64,000 nucleotides of DNA from Enterobacter chuandaensis. Lineage in GTDB: Bacteria > Pseudomonadota > Gammaproteobacteria > Enterobacterales > Enterobacteriaceae. A program made the position numbers and the translations under genes. The stretch lies in the NCBI RefSeq assembly GCF_003594915.1, contig NZ_QZCS01000005.1:273014-337013 (forward strand). Direction: 5' to 3'. Below are positions 9,744 through 22,608 of this stretch, in pieces; position 1 is the first letter of the stretch; each line of letters starts with the position of its first letter. The notes beneath the pieces were generated by a model. It ran no database searches and was not told the origin of the DNA. It worked only from the letters and a program-made list of their open reading frames with translations.

Positions 9744-9770
9744 TAAACTTTTACTATTCGAGGCCGATAA
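9744..9770 (+). promoter_or_regulatory. Sigma-28 promoter of fliDST, in the fliC-fliD gap
   Basis: TAAACTTT, 11 bases, then GCCGATAA matches the FliA consensus with exact spacing, 37 bases before the fliD ATG. The 9409-9807 gap between divergent fliC and fliD is AT-rich; besides the two sigma-28 promoters no gene is seen in it. A frame open from 9538 is just upstream read-in to fliD. Confidence 0.88.
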
Positions 9771-9807
9771 GAGTCCTGAACTACTTTCGTATTTAAGGAA
9801 AATATGC

Positions 9808-11232
9808 ATGGCTACTATCAGTAACCTCGGGATAGGTTCTGCAGGACTCGGGGAATTATATAATCAGTTGGATGCAGCAGAACGATCCAAGCTGACGACG
9901 ATTACTACCCAGCAATCAACGTATAACGCACAGTTAAGCGCGTACGGCAAGCTGCAGAGTGCCATGACCTCGCTGCAGACTGCGACCGCTGCGCTGGGTA
10001 AAGCGACCACATGGAACTCAACCGCCGTAAGCAGCACCAACACGGCCTTTACGGCAACCACGACCGCAGACGCATCCGTCGGCTCTTATGTGGTTAACGT
10101 CAACCAGGTGGCAAAAGCACAGGCGCTCACGACGGGCTCCTATACCACCAACACGGAGCTGCTGGGCGATACGACCGGCACGACGCGTAAAATTACGATT
10201 ACCCAGCCGGGGACTAAAACGCCTTTAGAGGTGAACCTGGCCGATGGCGATACGTCGCTTGCCGGGATCGCCAGCGCGATCAATAAAGCGAACGGCAACG
10301 TCACCGCCAGCGTAATCAAGGCGAAAGACGGCGATTACCGCCTGATGCTCTCCTCGAAAACCACCGGTACGGATGGCGAGATGACCATCAGCGTCACCGG
10401 GGACGACAAGCTGCAAAGCGCCATCGGCTACGACTCAACCGCCAAAACCGGCGCGCTGACGGTGAATACCGCGGCACAGAACGCGATTGTCGTCGTGAAC
10501 GACATCAAGATTGAGCGTCAATCGAACACCATCTCCGATGCGCTGCCGGGGATGACCTTCACCGTGAAGGCAGAAAGTAAAGCGGATGAAATGCTGGAAG
10601 TGACGCGCGCCACGGATGCGAACCAGAAAGCCGTAACGGATTGGGTAACCGCATATAACTCGCTGCAGTCCACCATTAACAGCCTGACCAAATATGTGCC
10701 GGTCGACGCGGGTGCAGGCGGCCAGTCAACGAGCAACGGCGCGCTGGTCGGTGATGCAAACGTGCGCGGGATCCAGTCTCAGCTACGCGGTCTGCTGACC
10801 GAAGTCCAGGCCGGCTCCGTTCAGATCATGGCTCAGCTGGGGATTACCCAGGATCCAGTCAAAGGCGCAGACGGTACGGTCGGTAACCTCAAAGTGGATA
10901 CCGATAAGCTGAAAAAAGCGCTGACCGACAACCCGACTGCCGTGCAGCAGTACTTTATCGGCGACGGAAAGAAAACCGGTCTGGCGACCCAGATGAACAA
11001 CACGCTGACCACCATGCTCAGCACCAGTACCGGCAGCGCGGGTGTGATCCAGAATGCGAAAGACGGTATCAACAAAACGCTGAAAACCCTGGGCGAACGT
11101 TACGATTCTATGGAAGCCTCTATTGATGCCACCATGGCGCGTTACAAAGCGCAGTTCACCAGTCTGGACGTATTAGTCACCAAAATGACCAGTACGGCCA
11201 ACTACCTGACCCAACAGTTCTCACAGAAATAG
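9808..11232 (+). CDS. fliD: Flagellar filament cap protein FliD (HAP2)
   Basis: The ATG at 9808 begins MATISNLGIGSAGLGELYNQL, the conserved FliD start, preceded by AAGGAAAAT. The protein has 474 residues, close to E. coli FliD (468). N- and C-terminal helical regions flank a variable beta-rich centre, and the end carries the coiled-coil needed for cap assembly. FliD sits at the filament tip and promotes flagellin folding and polymerisation. It heads the fliD-fliS-fliT transcript. Confidence 0.95.
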   Translation: MATISNLGIGSAGLGELYNQLDAAERSKLTTITTQQSTYNAQLSAYGKLQSAMTSLQTATAALGKATTWNSTAVSSTNTAFTATTTADASVGSYVVNVNQVAKAQALTTGSYTTNTELLGDTTGTTRKITITQPGTKTPLEVNLADGDTSLAGIASAINKANGNVTASVIKAKDGDYRLMLSSKTTGTDGEMTISVTGDDKLQSAIGYDSTAKTGALTVNTAAQNAIVVVNDIKIERQSNTISDALPGMTFTVKAESKADEMLEVTRATDANQKAVTDWVTAYNSLQSTINSLTKYVPVDAGAGGQSTSNGALVGDANVRGIQSQLRGLLTEVQAGSVQIMAQLGITQDPVKGADGTVGNLKVDTDKLKKALTDNPTAVQQYFIGDGKKTGLATQMNNTLTTMLSTSTGSAGVIQNAKDGINKTLKTLGERYDSMEASIDATMARYKAQFTSLDVLVTKMTSTANYLTQQFSQK

Positions 11233-11253
11233 TCGTAGCCTTCAGGAGTGGAT

Positions 11254-11658
11254 ATGTATAAGACCTCTGGTGTTCAATCCTATCAGCAGATAGGAGTCGA
11301 AAGCGCAGTTATGAATGCCAGTCCACACCAGCTGATTGTCATGTTGTTCGACGGGGCGCATAGCGCCCTCGTCCGCGCGCGTTTGTTCATGGAAGCCGGA
11401 CAAATTCGTGAAAAAGGCGAAGCGTTAACGAAAGCCATTAACATCATCGACAACGGTTTAAAAGCAGGACTGAACATGGAGGTTGAGAGCGAGCTGTCCA
11501 GTAATCTTGCCTCCTTGTACGAATATATGGTTCGACGTTTATTACTGGCAAACGTCAGTAATGATGTAGACGCAATTGTTGAAGTCGAGGGTTTATTAAA
11601 CAACATTGCGGATGCGTGGAAGCAAATCGGCCCCAATGCGTCCTCTATTTCAGGATAA
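11254..11658 (+). CDS. fliS: FliS flagellin export chaperone
   Basis: The protein has 134 residues from ATG 11254, chosen over GTG 11248 because AGGAG lies at 11244-11248 and family members start MY. It is a helical bundle protein with the conserved QIGVESAVMNASPHQLIVMLFDGA segment. FliS binds the disordered C-terminus of flagellin and keeps it from polymerising in the cytoplasm. Confidence 0.95.
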   Translation: MYKTSGVQSYQQIGVESAVMNASPHQLIVMLFDGAHSALVRARLFMEAGQIREKGEALTKAINIIDNGLKAGLNMEVESELSSNLASLYEYMVRRLLLANVSNDVDAIVEVEGLLNNIADAWKQIGPNASSISG

Positions 11659-11663
11659 TTTTG

Positions 11664-12038
11664 ATGAATAATCCCAGCGCAGCGCTTAGCCACTGGCAGG
11701 CGTTACATGCTCAGAGCATTGCTATGCTAAATCTCGCACATTCTGGTCAATGGGATGCGCTTATCGAGCAGGAAATGCATTACGTTCAACTGGTGGAAAG
11801 GATCTCGCAAACGCCCATCATGTCATGTCCTCCGGCTCAGGTTGATCAAGCGCGTGCGCTGCTGGAAATGATCCTCGACAATGAGAATACGTTAAAGGCG
11901 CTGCTGAAAGTGCGGATGGACGAACTGCGTAATCTCATCGACCAGACCGGCAAACAGCAATCCATCACCTCTACCTATGGAAAGCTGTCAGGGAATATTC
12001 TTTATCCAGAAAGTGTTACCCGCGACACACAATTATGA
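11664..12038 (+). CDS. fliT: FliT chaperone for FliD and FlhDC antagonist
   Basis: The protein has 124 residues from ATG 11664 ([18 protein letters not shown]), five bases after the fliS stop. It is all-helical and close to the usual 120 residues. In Salmonella FliT chaperones the cap protein FliD and also binds FlhD4C2, lowering class 2 transcription. It ends the fliDST cluster. Confidence 0.92.
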   Translation: MNNPSAALSHWQALHAQSIAMLNLAHSGQWDALIEQEMHYVQLVERISQTPIMSCPPAQVDQARALLEMILDNENTLKALLKVRMDELRNLIDQTGKQQSITSTYGKLSGNILYPESVTRDTQL

Positions 12039-12052
12039 TTTCTTCATCCATA

Positions 12053-12082
12053 CTCCAGAAGTCTGCCAAATGGCTTCTGGAG
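12053..12082 (+). repeat. Hairpin covering the amyA ribosome-binding site
   Basis: CTCCAGAAG (12053-12061) and CTTCTGGAG (12074-12082) form a perfect 9-bp stem with a 12-base loop. The right arm contains the GGAG that serves as Shine-Dalgarno for the amyA ATG at 12091. No T run follows, so it is not a standard terminator. Confidence 0.65.
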
Positions 12083-12090
12083 CACGGACG

Positions 12091-13578
12091 ATGAAAAACC
12101 CCACCCTGTTACAATGCTTTCACTGGTATTACCCCGCTGGCGGTGAATTGTGGCGAGAAGTCGCGGCGTTAGCCCCCAATCTCAATGAAATCGGCATCAA
12201 CATGATCTGGCTGCCGCCCGCGTATAAAGGGGCTTCCGGCGGGTATTCGGTTGGCTATGACTCTTACGATCTGTTCGATCTCGGCGAGTTTGATCAGAAA
12301 GGCAGCATCGCCACAAAATATGGTGACAAAGCGCAGCTGCTGGAGGCCATCGACGCCCTCAAAAGCAACGACATTGCCGTACTGCTGGACGTGGTGGTCA
12401 ACCATAAAATGGGGGCAGATGAGAAAGAGTCTGTCCGCGTACAGCGCGTAAATGAACAGGACCGCACGCAAATCGCTGATGAGATCGTTGAGTGTGAAGC
12501 ATGGACACGCTACACTTTCCCTGCCCGCGCCGGGCAATATTCGCAGTTTATCTGGGATTACAAATGCTTCAGCGGTATCGATCATATTGAAAACCCCGAT
12601 GAAGACGGCATTTTTAAAATCGTCAACGACTACACCGGCGAAGGCTGGAACGACCAGGTCGATGACGAGATGGGTAACTTCGATTATCTGATGGGCGAAA
12701 ACATCGACTTTCGCAACCATGCCGTCACCGAGGAGATAAAATACTGGGCCCGCTGGGTCATGGAACAGACGGGCTGCGACGGTTTTCGTCTGGACGCCGT
12801 CAAGCATATTCCCGCCTGGTTTTACAAAGAGTGGATAGAGCACGTTCAGGAGGTCGCCGACCAGCCGTTGTTTATCGTGGCGGAATACTGGTCTCACGAG
12901 GTGGACAAACTGCAGGCCTATATTGACCAGGTCGAGGGCAAAACCATGCTGTTTGATGCCCCGCTGCAGATGAAATTCCACGAGGCGTCGCGCCAGGGGC
13001 GGGATTACGACATGAGCCAGATCTTCACCGGTACGCTGGTGGAGGCCGACCCGTTCCATGCGGTCACCCTCGTCGCGAACCACGACACCCAACCTTTGCA
13101 GGCGCTCGAAGCGCCGGTCGAAGCCTGGTTCAAGCCGCTGGCCTACGCGCTGATCCTGCTGCGGGAAAATGGCGTGCCGAGCGTCTTTTATCCGGATCTC
13201 TTCGGTGCCAGCTATGACGATACGGGAGGCGACGGCGAAACCTACCACATTGATATGCCGGTGATTGAGCAGCTACACGAGCTGATCCTCGCCCGCCAGC
13301 GTTTTGCCCACGGCGTACAGACGCTATTTTTCGATCATCCAAACTGCATCGCTTTCAGCCGCAGCGGCACCGAGGACGATCCCGGCTGCGTGGTGGTCAT
13401 GTCGAACGGCGACGACGGAGAGAAGGTGATTTGCCTGGGGGAAAACTACGGCAACAAAACGTGGCGTGATTTCCTTGGCAATCGCGAAGAAACGGTCACC
13501 ACCGCGGCGGATGGCGAAGGCACCTTTACCTGTAAAGGGGGAAGCCTGAGCGTGTGGGTGATTGAGGATGCGTTGTAG
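12091..13578 (+). CDS. amyA: Cytoplasmic alpha-amylase
   Basis: From ATG 12091 ([15 protein letters not shown]) the protein has 495 residues, as in E. coli AmyA, with no signal peptide. It is a GH13 enzyme with the four conserved regions: DVVVNH at about 100-105, GFRLDAVKH with nucleophile D235, acid/base E265 in IVAEYW, and NHDTQ near 335. It hydrolyses alpha-1,4 links in maltodextrins inside the cell. It sits next to flagellar genes in many enterics without a known functional link. Its start is predicted to be masked by the hairpin just upstream. Confidence 0.95.
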   Translation: MKNPTLLQCFHWYYPAGGELWREVAALAPNLNEIGINMIWLPPAYKGASGGYSVGYDSYDLFDLGEFDQKGSIATKYGDKAQLLEAIDALKSNDIAVLLDVVVNHKMGADEKESVRVQRVNEQDRTQIADEIVECEAWTRYTFPARAGQYSQFIWDYKCFSGIDHIENPDEDGIFKIVNDYTGEGWNDQVDDEMGNFDYLMGENIDFRNHAVTEEIKYWARWVMEQTGCDGFRLDAVKHIPAWFYKEWIEHVQEVADQPLFIVAEYWSHEVDKLQAYIDQVEGKTMLFDAPLQMKFHEASRQGRDYDMSQIFTGTLVEADPFHAVTLVANHDTQPLQALEAPVEAWFKPLAYALILLRENGVPSVFYPDLFGASYDDTGGDGETYHIDMPVIEQLHELILARQRFAHGVQTLFFDHPNCIAFSRSGTEDDPGCVVVMSNGDDGEKVICLGENYGNKTWRDFLGNREETVTTAADGEGTFTCKGGSLSVWVIEDAL

Positions 13579-13598
13579 TAATGGAAAAGGTGCGGCCT

Positions 13599-13638
13599 GG
13601 TCCCCTCACCCCGCCCCTCTCCCTTTGGGAGAGGGTGC
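13599..13638. repeat. Intergenic palindromic repeat (CCCTCTCCC-TTT-GGGAGAGGG)
   Basis: A perfect 9-bp inverted repeat (13615-13623 / 13627-13635) preceded by a C-rich CCCCTCACCCC stretch. Elements with this core are scattered between genes in Enterobacter-type chromosomes. It lies just past the amyA stop. Confidence 0.65.
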
Positions 13639-13644
13639 AAACAC

Positions 13645-13672
13645 CAAAAACGGCAACGAGGTTGCCGTTTTG
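13645..13672. terminator. Terminator between convergent amyA and yedD
   Basis: ACGGCAAC-GAG-GTTGCCGT is a perfect 8-bp stem flanked by an A run on the left and TTTTGCG on the right, so it can act in both directions. Confidence 0.75.
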
Positions 13673-13689
13673 CGTTTACCATCAGTCCC

Positions 13690-13720
13690 GTAGGCCGGGT
13701 AAGCGTCAGCGCCACCCGGC
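13690..13720. repeat. REP element
   Basis: GTAGGCCGGGTAAGCG followed by CAGCGCCACCCGGC has the usual enterobacterial REP layout (GCCGGGT...ACCCGGC imperfect palindrome). It lies in the amyA-yedD gap. Confidence 0.7.
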
Positions 13721-13729
13721 AAAAAACGG

Positions 13730-14146
13730 CTACGGTAGTTTACTCTCCAGCGGATTTTTGCTCAGGTAATCAGCACATTCCACCGTTGGGCGGTCAACCT
13801 TTTGCAGCTCCATCCCGTCATACTCAAGCGTTGCACCGTCGCGATCCAGCGGATAGATATCCAACTTACGCGTGACGTTGTAATAGCTGTCTGAACGCAG
13901 CATGATCTTACCCGGCACGGCAATCACGCGCTGCCACTGGCGGCAGTCCAGCGTATCGCCCTCTTCCGTCACCACCAGCGTGGCAATCGCTTCGGGACTC
14001 ACCAGGCTGCTCTGCGGTCCTTTCGACTGCCAGTATCCCGCCAGGTTCGCCGGGACAGGATGCTTGATCACGTCCTGATAGTTATCGACCTGAACGCACC
14101 CGGTCAGTGCCAGCAGCGCGCCAGCAATTGCTATTTTTTTCATCAT
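13730..14146 (-). CDS. yedD: YedD lipoprotein
   Basis: This 138-residue lipoprotein has a signal peptide ending in the lipobox LTGC (Cys17 counting from the first Met); Val at +2 predicts outer-membrane sorting. LAGYWQSKGPQ, EGDTLDCRQWQRVIAVPGK and DRPTVECAD match YedD throughout. Two cysteines in the mature part may form a disulfide. Function unknown. The second Met (14143) is an equally possible start. Confidence 0.9.
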   Translation of the reverse strand: MMKKIAIAGALLALTGCVQVDNYQDVIKHPVPANLAGYWQSKGPQSSLVSPEAIATLVVTEEGDTLDCRQWQRVIAVPGKIMLRSDSYYNVTRKLDIYPLDRDGATLEYDGMELQKVDRPTVECADYLSKNPLESKLP

Positions 14147-14252
14147 CTTTCCTGCATTCGAAGAAAAAAATATTGTGGCATTAAAGCGCTGTGGCTGCCA
14201 GCGAAGATCGAGGGGGCTTAAACATAAGAAAGACAGGCTTACTGAAATCTGA

Positions 14253-14278
14253 CAGAACCCCGTTTAAACGCGGTTCTG
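14253..14278. repeat. Hairpin downstream of the 14298-14810 lipoprotein gene
   Basis: CAGAACC / GGTTCTG arms flank a CGTTTAAACG palindrome. It follows the lipoprotein stop on the minus strand but lacks a T run, so terminator function is uncertain. Confidence 0.4.
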
Positions 14279-14297
14279 TATGACAGCATGTTGAAAA

Positions 14298-14810
14298 TTA
14301 ATACAGACTCGATATAAACGCGCTTACAGGTTCTGGTAACAGATCCTGTGGGTGATCGCCACCGAAGGTAGCCCACTTGCTTTTGCCATTGATAATTGTT
14401 GATGCAACACGACTATTGGATTCACTATTATATACAGTGATTTTCACTTCAATCTTGTCTGGAATGCCGGACCACTCAGTTGCACGATCTTCCCAGTGCA
14501 ATATCTGTGGGACCACATAATAACCGCGGCTAATTGTATGGCGGCTTTTGAGACAGGCAAGATCATCACAGTCGGCAAAAACTGTCACATTATCTGAATG
14601 TCGCAAAAATGCAGCTTTTGCAGCGTCTGCCGTAGCTTTGCCAGACCCCGAATAAGTGTGTGTTTCATATACACCGTCAGTTGGCTGAGAGATCACAACT
14701 GGGGAATCTTTTAACAGGGGCTCCGTACGCTCCTGAATATTATTTGTGCTGTATTTAGCGGAACAACCTGCCAGTAAAATTGCAGAACAAAACAGAAACA
14801 AACTTTTCAC
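14298..14810 (-). CDS. Lipoprotein, probably DUF4823 family
   Basis: This 170-residue protein has a short signal peptide with lipobox LAGC (Cys16) and Ser at +2, predicting outer-membrane attachment. The mature part includes KAAFLRHSDNVTVFADCDDLACLK, a YYVVPQILHWEDRATEWSG segment and IIN near the end, resembling DUF4823 lipoproteins; that family call is from memory. No function is known. The coding region is more AT-rich than its neighbours and occupies the site where E. coli has yedE/yedF, so it was probably acquired. Confidence 0.7.
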   Translation of the reverse strand: MKSLFLFCSAILLAGCSAKYSTNNIQERTEPLLKDSPVVISQPTDGVYETHTYSGSGKATADAAKAAFLRHSDNVTVFADCDDLACLKSRHTISRGYYVVPQILHWEDRATEWSGIPDKIEVKITVYNSESNSRVASTIINGKSKWATFGGDHPQDLLPEPVSAFISSLY

Positions 14811-14873
14811 TTTTCTATCCCTGTAAAATAAAGGAGTTACATTTTATCAGGCCAGTCCAGGTGAAACATATGT

Positions 14874-15026
14874 TTGCATCATGAAGACGTGACAAAACTG
14901 GTGAAATGCGTCGAAGGGGTACAGTTCTGGAAGGCGAAATTGAACATACGAGACGCCTATCCAGAACGAAATGTAATTAGCTTTGCCCCGCCCATGTCCC
15001 ATAACATGTTTGGGAGCAACTATTAA
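14874..15026 (+). pseudogene. Small open frame, probable gene remnant
   Basis: From a TTG at 14874 the frame reads on for about 50 codons to TAA at 15024-15026 and contains EDVTKLVKCVEGVQFWK and FAPPMSHNMFGSNY. Composition looks protein-like but there is no convincing start or ribosome-binding site, and I do not recognise a family. It may be the tail of a lost gene or a chance frame. Confidence 0.3.
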
Positions 15027-15052
15027 CTATAAATTTCATCAAGTTAGATTGC

Positions 15053-15367
15053 TTAAACCTGCATCCCCATCACTTCCTGGTACGCCGACACCAACTTGTT
15101 ACGCACCTGGATCCCCATCTGCAGGGAAACCGAGGCTTTTTGCAAATCGGCCATCACATCGTTCAGCGCCACGCCCGGCTCGCCGAGGGTGAACTTCTCC
15201 GCCTGCGTGCGCGCAGCGGTCTGGGTATTGCTGATACGGTCAAGAGCGGCGTGCAGTTGCCCTGCAAAGCTGATGCTCGGCTGTTGGTCTGCCACATTCT
15301 GATTACGGGCCGTCATCGCCGTTGCCTGCAACTGACTGATTACCCCTTCAATGCCCTGTATAGCCAT
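15053..15367 (-). CDS. fliE: Flagellar hook-basal body protein FliE
   Basis: This 104-residue protein begins [17 protein letters not shown] and ends [14 protein letters not shown], the conserved FliE termini. FliE joins the MS ring (FliF) to the proximal rod and is an early export substrate. It is transcribed alone, divergently from fliF, with a shared FlhDC operator between them. Confidence 0.96.
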   Translation of the reverse strand: MAIQGIEGVISQLQATAMTARNQNVADQQPSISFAGQLHAALDRISNTQTAARTQAEKFTLGEPGVALNDVMADLQKASVSLQMGIQVRNKLVSAYQEVMGMQV

Positions 15368-15423
15368 GACTCTCCCCTGGATGGTTTTTTACGCGGTCAA
15401 GACTAACAGCTTGTCAATAAGAT

Positions 15424-15466
15424 AATGGCGGTAAATAGCGTTAAAAAACCAGGTTATTTGACGCAT
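15424..15466. promoter_or_regulatory. FlhD4C2 operator between fliE and fliF
   Basis: AATGGCGGTAAATAGCG (15424-15440) and GGTTATTTGACGCAT (15452-15466) form two inverted half-sites separated by 11 bases. This closely fits the published FlhDC box layout (AAYGS-N-AAATARCG, spacer, and its reverse). Its position between divergent fliE and fliF fits class 2 activation of both. Confidence 0.72.
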
Positions 15467-15595
15467 AGAAAATCCGGAATCGTCAAATAATGGCAGGGCC
15501 ATCAATATGGAACTTTTGTCGTGTTTGCCGACCCGGGAGTCAGTTTTGTTTCTCTACACGAATAACGTAAACCACCAGGATTTAAGAGGTGCGCA

Positions 15596-18965
<3,370 letters not shown>

Positions 18966-18966
<1 letters not shown>

Positions 18967-20336
18967 TGACCGCACGCCTCACCCGCTGGCTCACCACGCT
19001 CGACAACTTTGAGACGAAGATGGCGCAACTGCCATCTGTTCGTCGTTATGGGCGACTGACGCGCGCCACCGGTCTGGTGCTGGAGGCGACCGGCCTGCAG
19101 CTTCCGCTGGGCGCGACCTGCGTCATTGAGCGTCAGGATGGTCTGGAAACACGTGAAGTTGAAAGCGAAGTGGTCGGGTTTAACGGCCAGCGCCTGTTCC
19201 TGATGCCGCTTGAAGAGGTGGAAGGCATTCTACCCGGCGCGCGCGTCTACGCGAAAAACATCAGCGGCGACGGGCTGCAAAGCGGGAAACAGCTGCCGCT
19301 TGGCCCTGCCCTGCTCGGCCGCGTGCTGGACGGCAGCGGGAAACCGCTGGATGGTCTGCCCGCGCCGGACACCACCGAAACCGGCGCGCTGATTACCCAG
19401 CCGTTCAACCCCCTGCAGCGTACCCCTATCGAACATGTACTGGATACCGGCGTGCGTCCGATCAACGCCCTGCTCACCGTGGGGCGCGGGCAGCGTATGG
19501 GCCTGTTCGCCGGTTCTGGCGTGGGGAAATCCGTCCTGCTCGGCATGATGGCGCGCTATACCCAGGCGGACGTGATCGTTGTGGGCCTGATCGGCGAGCG
19601 TGGTCGCGAAGTAAAAGACTTTATCGAAAATATTCTGGGTGCGGAAGGCCGCGCCCGCTCGGTGGTTATCGCCGCCCCGGCGGACGTGTCGCCACTGCTG
19701 CGTATGCAGGGTGCCGCCTACGCCACCCGTATCGCCGAAGATTTTCGTGACCGCGGCAAGCACGTACTGCTGATCATGGATTCCCTGACCCGTTACGCGA
19801 TGGCGCAGCGTGAAATCGCGCTGGCCATCGGCGAGCCGCCGGCCACCAAAGGCTATCCGCCTTCGGTATTCGCTAAACTCCCTGCGCTGGTAGAGCGTGC
19901 GGGGAACGGCATCAGCGGCGGTGGCTCCATCACCGCGTTCTATACGGTGCTGACCGAGGGCGATGACCAGCAGGATCCGATTGCCGACTCCGCGCGCGCG
20001 ATCCTTGACGGCCATATCGTGCTGTCGCGTCGTTTGGCCGAGGCCGGACACTACCCGGCGATTGATATTGAAGCGTCCATCAGCCGTGCGATGACGGCAT
20101 TGATTACCGAGAAGCACTACGCCCGCGTGCGTAACTTCAAACAACTGCTTTCCAGCTTCCAGCGCAACCGCGATCTGGTCAGCGTGGGGGCGTACGCCAA
20201 AGGCAGCGACCCGATGCTCGATAAGGCGATTAGCCTGTGGCCGCAGCTGGAGGCGTTTTTACAACAGGGCATTTTTGAGCGTGCCGACTGGGAAGATTCA
20301 ATCCAGGCACTGGAGCTGATTTTCCCGCAGGTGTAA
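18966..20336 (+). CDS. fliI: Flagellar type III export ATPase FliI
   Basis: From ATG 18966 the protein has 456 residues, close to E. coli (457). Walker A is AGSGVGKS at 182-189 and Walker B is the LLIMDSLTR segment near 270; the overall F1-beta-like fold is clear ([28 protein letters not shown]). It energises export of flagellar substrates with FliH and FliJ. Confidence 0.97.
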
Positions 20337-20357
20337 CACAGGTGGAGGGCGAAGGTC

Positions 20358-20801
20358 ATGGCGCAAAACAGCGCGTTATCAACGCTGAAAGATCTGGCTG
20401 AAAAAGAAGTTGATGATGCCGCATTGCAGCTTGGCGCAATGCGACGCGGGTGCCAGCAGGCTGAAGAGCAGTTGAAGATGTTAATCGACTATCAGCATGA
20501 ATATCGCACCAACCTCAATACCGATATGACACAGGGCATTGGCAGCCAGCGCTGGATTAACTATCAGCAGTTTATCCAGACTCTGGAGAAGGCGATAGAA
20601 CAGCACCGCCAGCAGCTAAACCAGTGGACCCAGAAAGTCGATACCGCGCTGAATTTCTGGCGCGAGAAAAAACAGCGGCTGCAGGCCTGGCAAACCTTAC
20701 AGGACCGGCAGATTGCAGCCTCGACCCTGGCGGAAAACCGCCTGGATCAGAAGAAAATGGATGAGTTTGCCCAGCGCGCATCAATGAGGAAACCGGAATG
20801 A
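20358..20801 (+). CDS. fliJ: Flagellar export protein FliJ
   Basis: This 147-residue protein is almost entirely helical with a long antiparallel coiled coil ([18 protein letters not shown]...[19 protein letters not shown]). FliJ fits into the FliI ring like the gamma subunit of F1 and links it to FlhA. Its end overlaps fliK by 4 bases. Confidence 0.95.
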   Translation: MAQNSALSTLKDLAEKEVDDAALQLGAMRRGCQQAEEQLKMLIDYQHEYRTNLNTDMTQGIGSQRWINYQQFIQTLEKAIEQHRQQLNQWTQKVDTALNFWREKKQRLQAWQTLQDRQIAASTLAENRLDQKKMDEFAQRASMRKPE

Positions 20802-22027
20802 TCACACTGCAACAACTGCTGATGAGCGACAGCGACCTGTCAGGCGGGATGCAATCAGGGAAAGGCACCGACGGTGCACAGGACTTTCTCTCCCTGCTGG
20901 CGGGCGCCCTGACGGACGCAACGGGCAAGGGCACCGATGCGCCGCTCACCCTGGCGGACCTGAAAGCCGCCGGCAGCAAGCTGTCGAAAGTCGCACAGGA
21001 AGCCAAAGGCGATACCGCCCTGCAGGCCAAAATTGCCGATCTGCTCTCGCGCCAAACCGCGTTGAATGGCGATGAAACGTCGCCCGTCACGTCGATTGAT
21101 ACCCTGGTTACCGGGCTGGTTCCGCTGTCTAAGGGTGATGCGCTGAAGACGCTCAATGCGGCCAACGGTAAAGATGACGGTAAAGCAGATCTGAGTGAAG
21201 AAGAGCTGGCAGGGTTAAGCGCGCTGATGGCGATGCTGCCGCACCAGCAAACTGCCGCCTCTCGTGCGGCAGGCAGCGATGGCGTTTCCGCCACCCAGGC
21301 GCTGAGTTCAGCAACGCTTTCACAAAACGGAGCGGGACAACCGTCCCTGAACGCGCCTGCGGGAAGCCATGATAAAGCGCAGCTTTCTGCATCCTATCAA
21401 AGCCAGGCGAAGAGCAACGGCCCGGATCTCGCCGCCAACGCGCCTGCCGCACCTGTCGTGGCCGCAGCCGCAGAGAAGCAGGAACTCGCCAGTTCTTCCT
21501 CCTCGTCATCGCCGACGGCTACCCTGGCGCCGATTATGTCCAGCCATGCGACAAGCCAGCCTGCCGCCACCGTTGCCACCGCCCCGGTGCTAAGCCAGCC
21601 TCTGGGTTCCCACGAATGGCAGCAGTCCCTGAGCCAGCACATCACCCTGTTCACGAAGCAGGGCCAGCAGACGGCGGAGCTGCGCCTGCACCCGGAAGAT
21701 CTGGGCCAGGTACAAATCTCGCTCAAGCTGGACGATAACCAGGCTCAGCTGCAGATGGTCTCAGCGCACAGCCACGTGCGTGCGGCGCTGGAAGCCGCGC
21801 TGCCGGTCCTGCGCACCTCGCTGGCGGAGAACGGCATTCAGCTTTCTCAGAGCAGCGTCAGCAGCGAGAGCTTTGCCGGACAACAGCAGTCGTCATCCCA
21901 GCAGCATCATGCTTCACGCTCGGGCCAGCACGGCGGTTTTAATGAAGAGAGCGATGAACTCCTGCCAACCCCTGCCGCCCTGCAATCCGCGGCGCGCGGT
22001 AACAGTGCCGTAGACATCTTCGCCTAA
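20798..22027 (+). CDS. fliK: Hook-length control protein FliK
   Basis: This 409-residue protein has an Ala/Ser/Gln-rich N-terminal ruler region with little fixed sequence (about 1-260) and a conserved C-terminal switch domain ([41 protein letters not shown], about 270-370). It measures the hook and triggers the FlhB change from rod/hook to filament export. It closes the fliFGHIJK block. Confidence 0.95.
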   Translation: MITLQQLLMSDSDLSGGMQSGKGTDGAQDFLSLLAGALTDATGKGTDAPLTLADLKAAGSKLSKVAQEAKGDTALQAKIADLLSRQTALNGDETSPVTSIDTLVTGLVPLSKGDALKTLNAANGKDDGKADLSEEELAGLSALMAMLPHQQTAASRAAGSDGVSATQALSSATLSQNGAGQPSLNAPAGSHDKAQLSASYQSQAKSNGPDLAANAPAAPVVAAAAEKQELASSSSSSSPTATLAPIMSSHATSQPAATVATAPVLSQPLGSHEWQQSLSQHITLFTKQGQQTAELRLHPEDLGQVQISLKLDDNQAQLQMVSAHSHVRAALEAALPVLRTSLAENGIQLSQSSVSSESFAGQQQSSSQQHHASRSGQHGGFNEESDELLPTPAALQSAARGNSAVDIFA

Positions 22028-22041
22028 ACGCCAGAGGTAGC

Positions 22042-22096
22042 GTGATTATCCCCGTCTTTTCCACGCTTTGACGGCGGCAGGACACGGGATAATCAC
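22042..22096. repeat. Long nested inverted repeat between fliK and fliL
   Basis: GTGATTATCCC (22042-22052) and GGGATAATCAC (22086-22096) are perfect 11-bp arms 33 bases apart. An inner CCGTC/GACGG pair (22052-22056 / 22070-22074) can extend the fold. No T run follows. It lies 37 bases before the fliL ATG and could influence read-through from fliK or mRNA ends. Confidence 0.6.
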
Positions 22097-22133
22097 CTTA
22101 TTAAGCTGTACCGAAACAGGAAGCTCGTATCAG

Positions 22134-22604
22134 ATGACAGACTCCGCTATCACCAAAAAAAGTAAGCGTTCCATCTGGATCCCGCTGCTGGTGTTGATCA
22201 CGCTCGCCGCCTGCGCTACCGCGGGCTATAGTTACTGGCGTATGCAGCAGGAACCATCAACCGCTGCGGCCAAAGCCGAACCTGCACCGCCGCCGGCGCC
22301 GGTCTTTTTCCCTCTGGACACCTTCACCGTTAACCTCGGTGATGCGGATCGCGTGCTGTATGTCGGTATTACGCTGCGCCTGAAGGACGAAGCGACCCGC
22401 GCGCGCCTGAACGATTATCTTCCGGAAGTGCGCAGCCGTCTTCTGCTGCTGTTCTCTCGTCAGGACGCTTCGGCGCTGGCTACCGACGTGGGCAAGCAAA
22501 AGCTGGTCGACGCCATCAAACAGACGCTGGCAACTCCGCTGGTAAACGGTCAACCTAAGCAGGAAGTCACTGACGTTCTGTACACAGCCTTCATTCTGCG
22601 GTAA
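22134..22604 (+). CDS. fliL: Basal-body-associated protein FliL
   Basis: From ATG 22134 ([15 protein letters not shown]) the protein has 156 residues, with one transmembrane helix at about 16-36, a Pro/Ala linker, and a periplasmic domain ([11 protein letters not shown]...YVGITLRL). FliL surrounds or supports stator units. It starts the fliLMNOPQR group, which usually has its own class 2 promoter; I could not place one confidently. Confidence 0.95.
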   Translation: MTDSAITKKSKRSIWIPLLVLITLAACATAGYSYWRMQQEPSTAAAKAEPAPPPAPVFFPLDTFTVNLGDADRVLYVGITLRLKDEATRARLNDYLPEVRSRLLLLFSRQDASALATDVGKQKLVDAIKQTLATPLVNGQPKQEVTDVLYTAFILR

Positions 22605-22608
22605 CGAC

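Noticed and set aside
9538..9807. N-terminal extension of fliD of 90 codons
   Set aside because: The extension contains the sigma-28 promoter and AT-rich non-coding sequence; conserved FliD begins at the ATG at 9808.
12169..13248. Long minus-strand frame opposite amyA
   Set aside because: It is an antisense shadow of a well-conserved GH13 gene, produced by high GC third positions.
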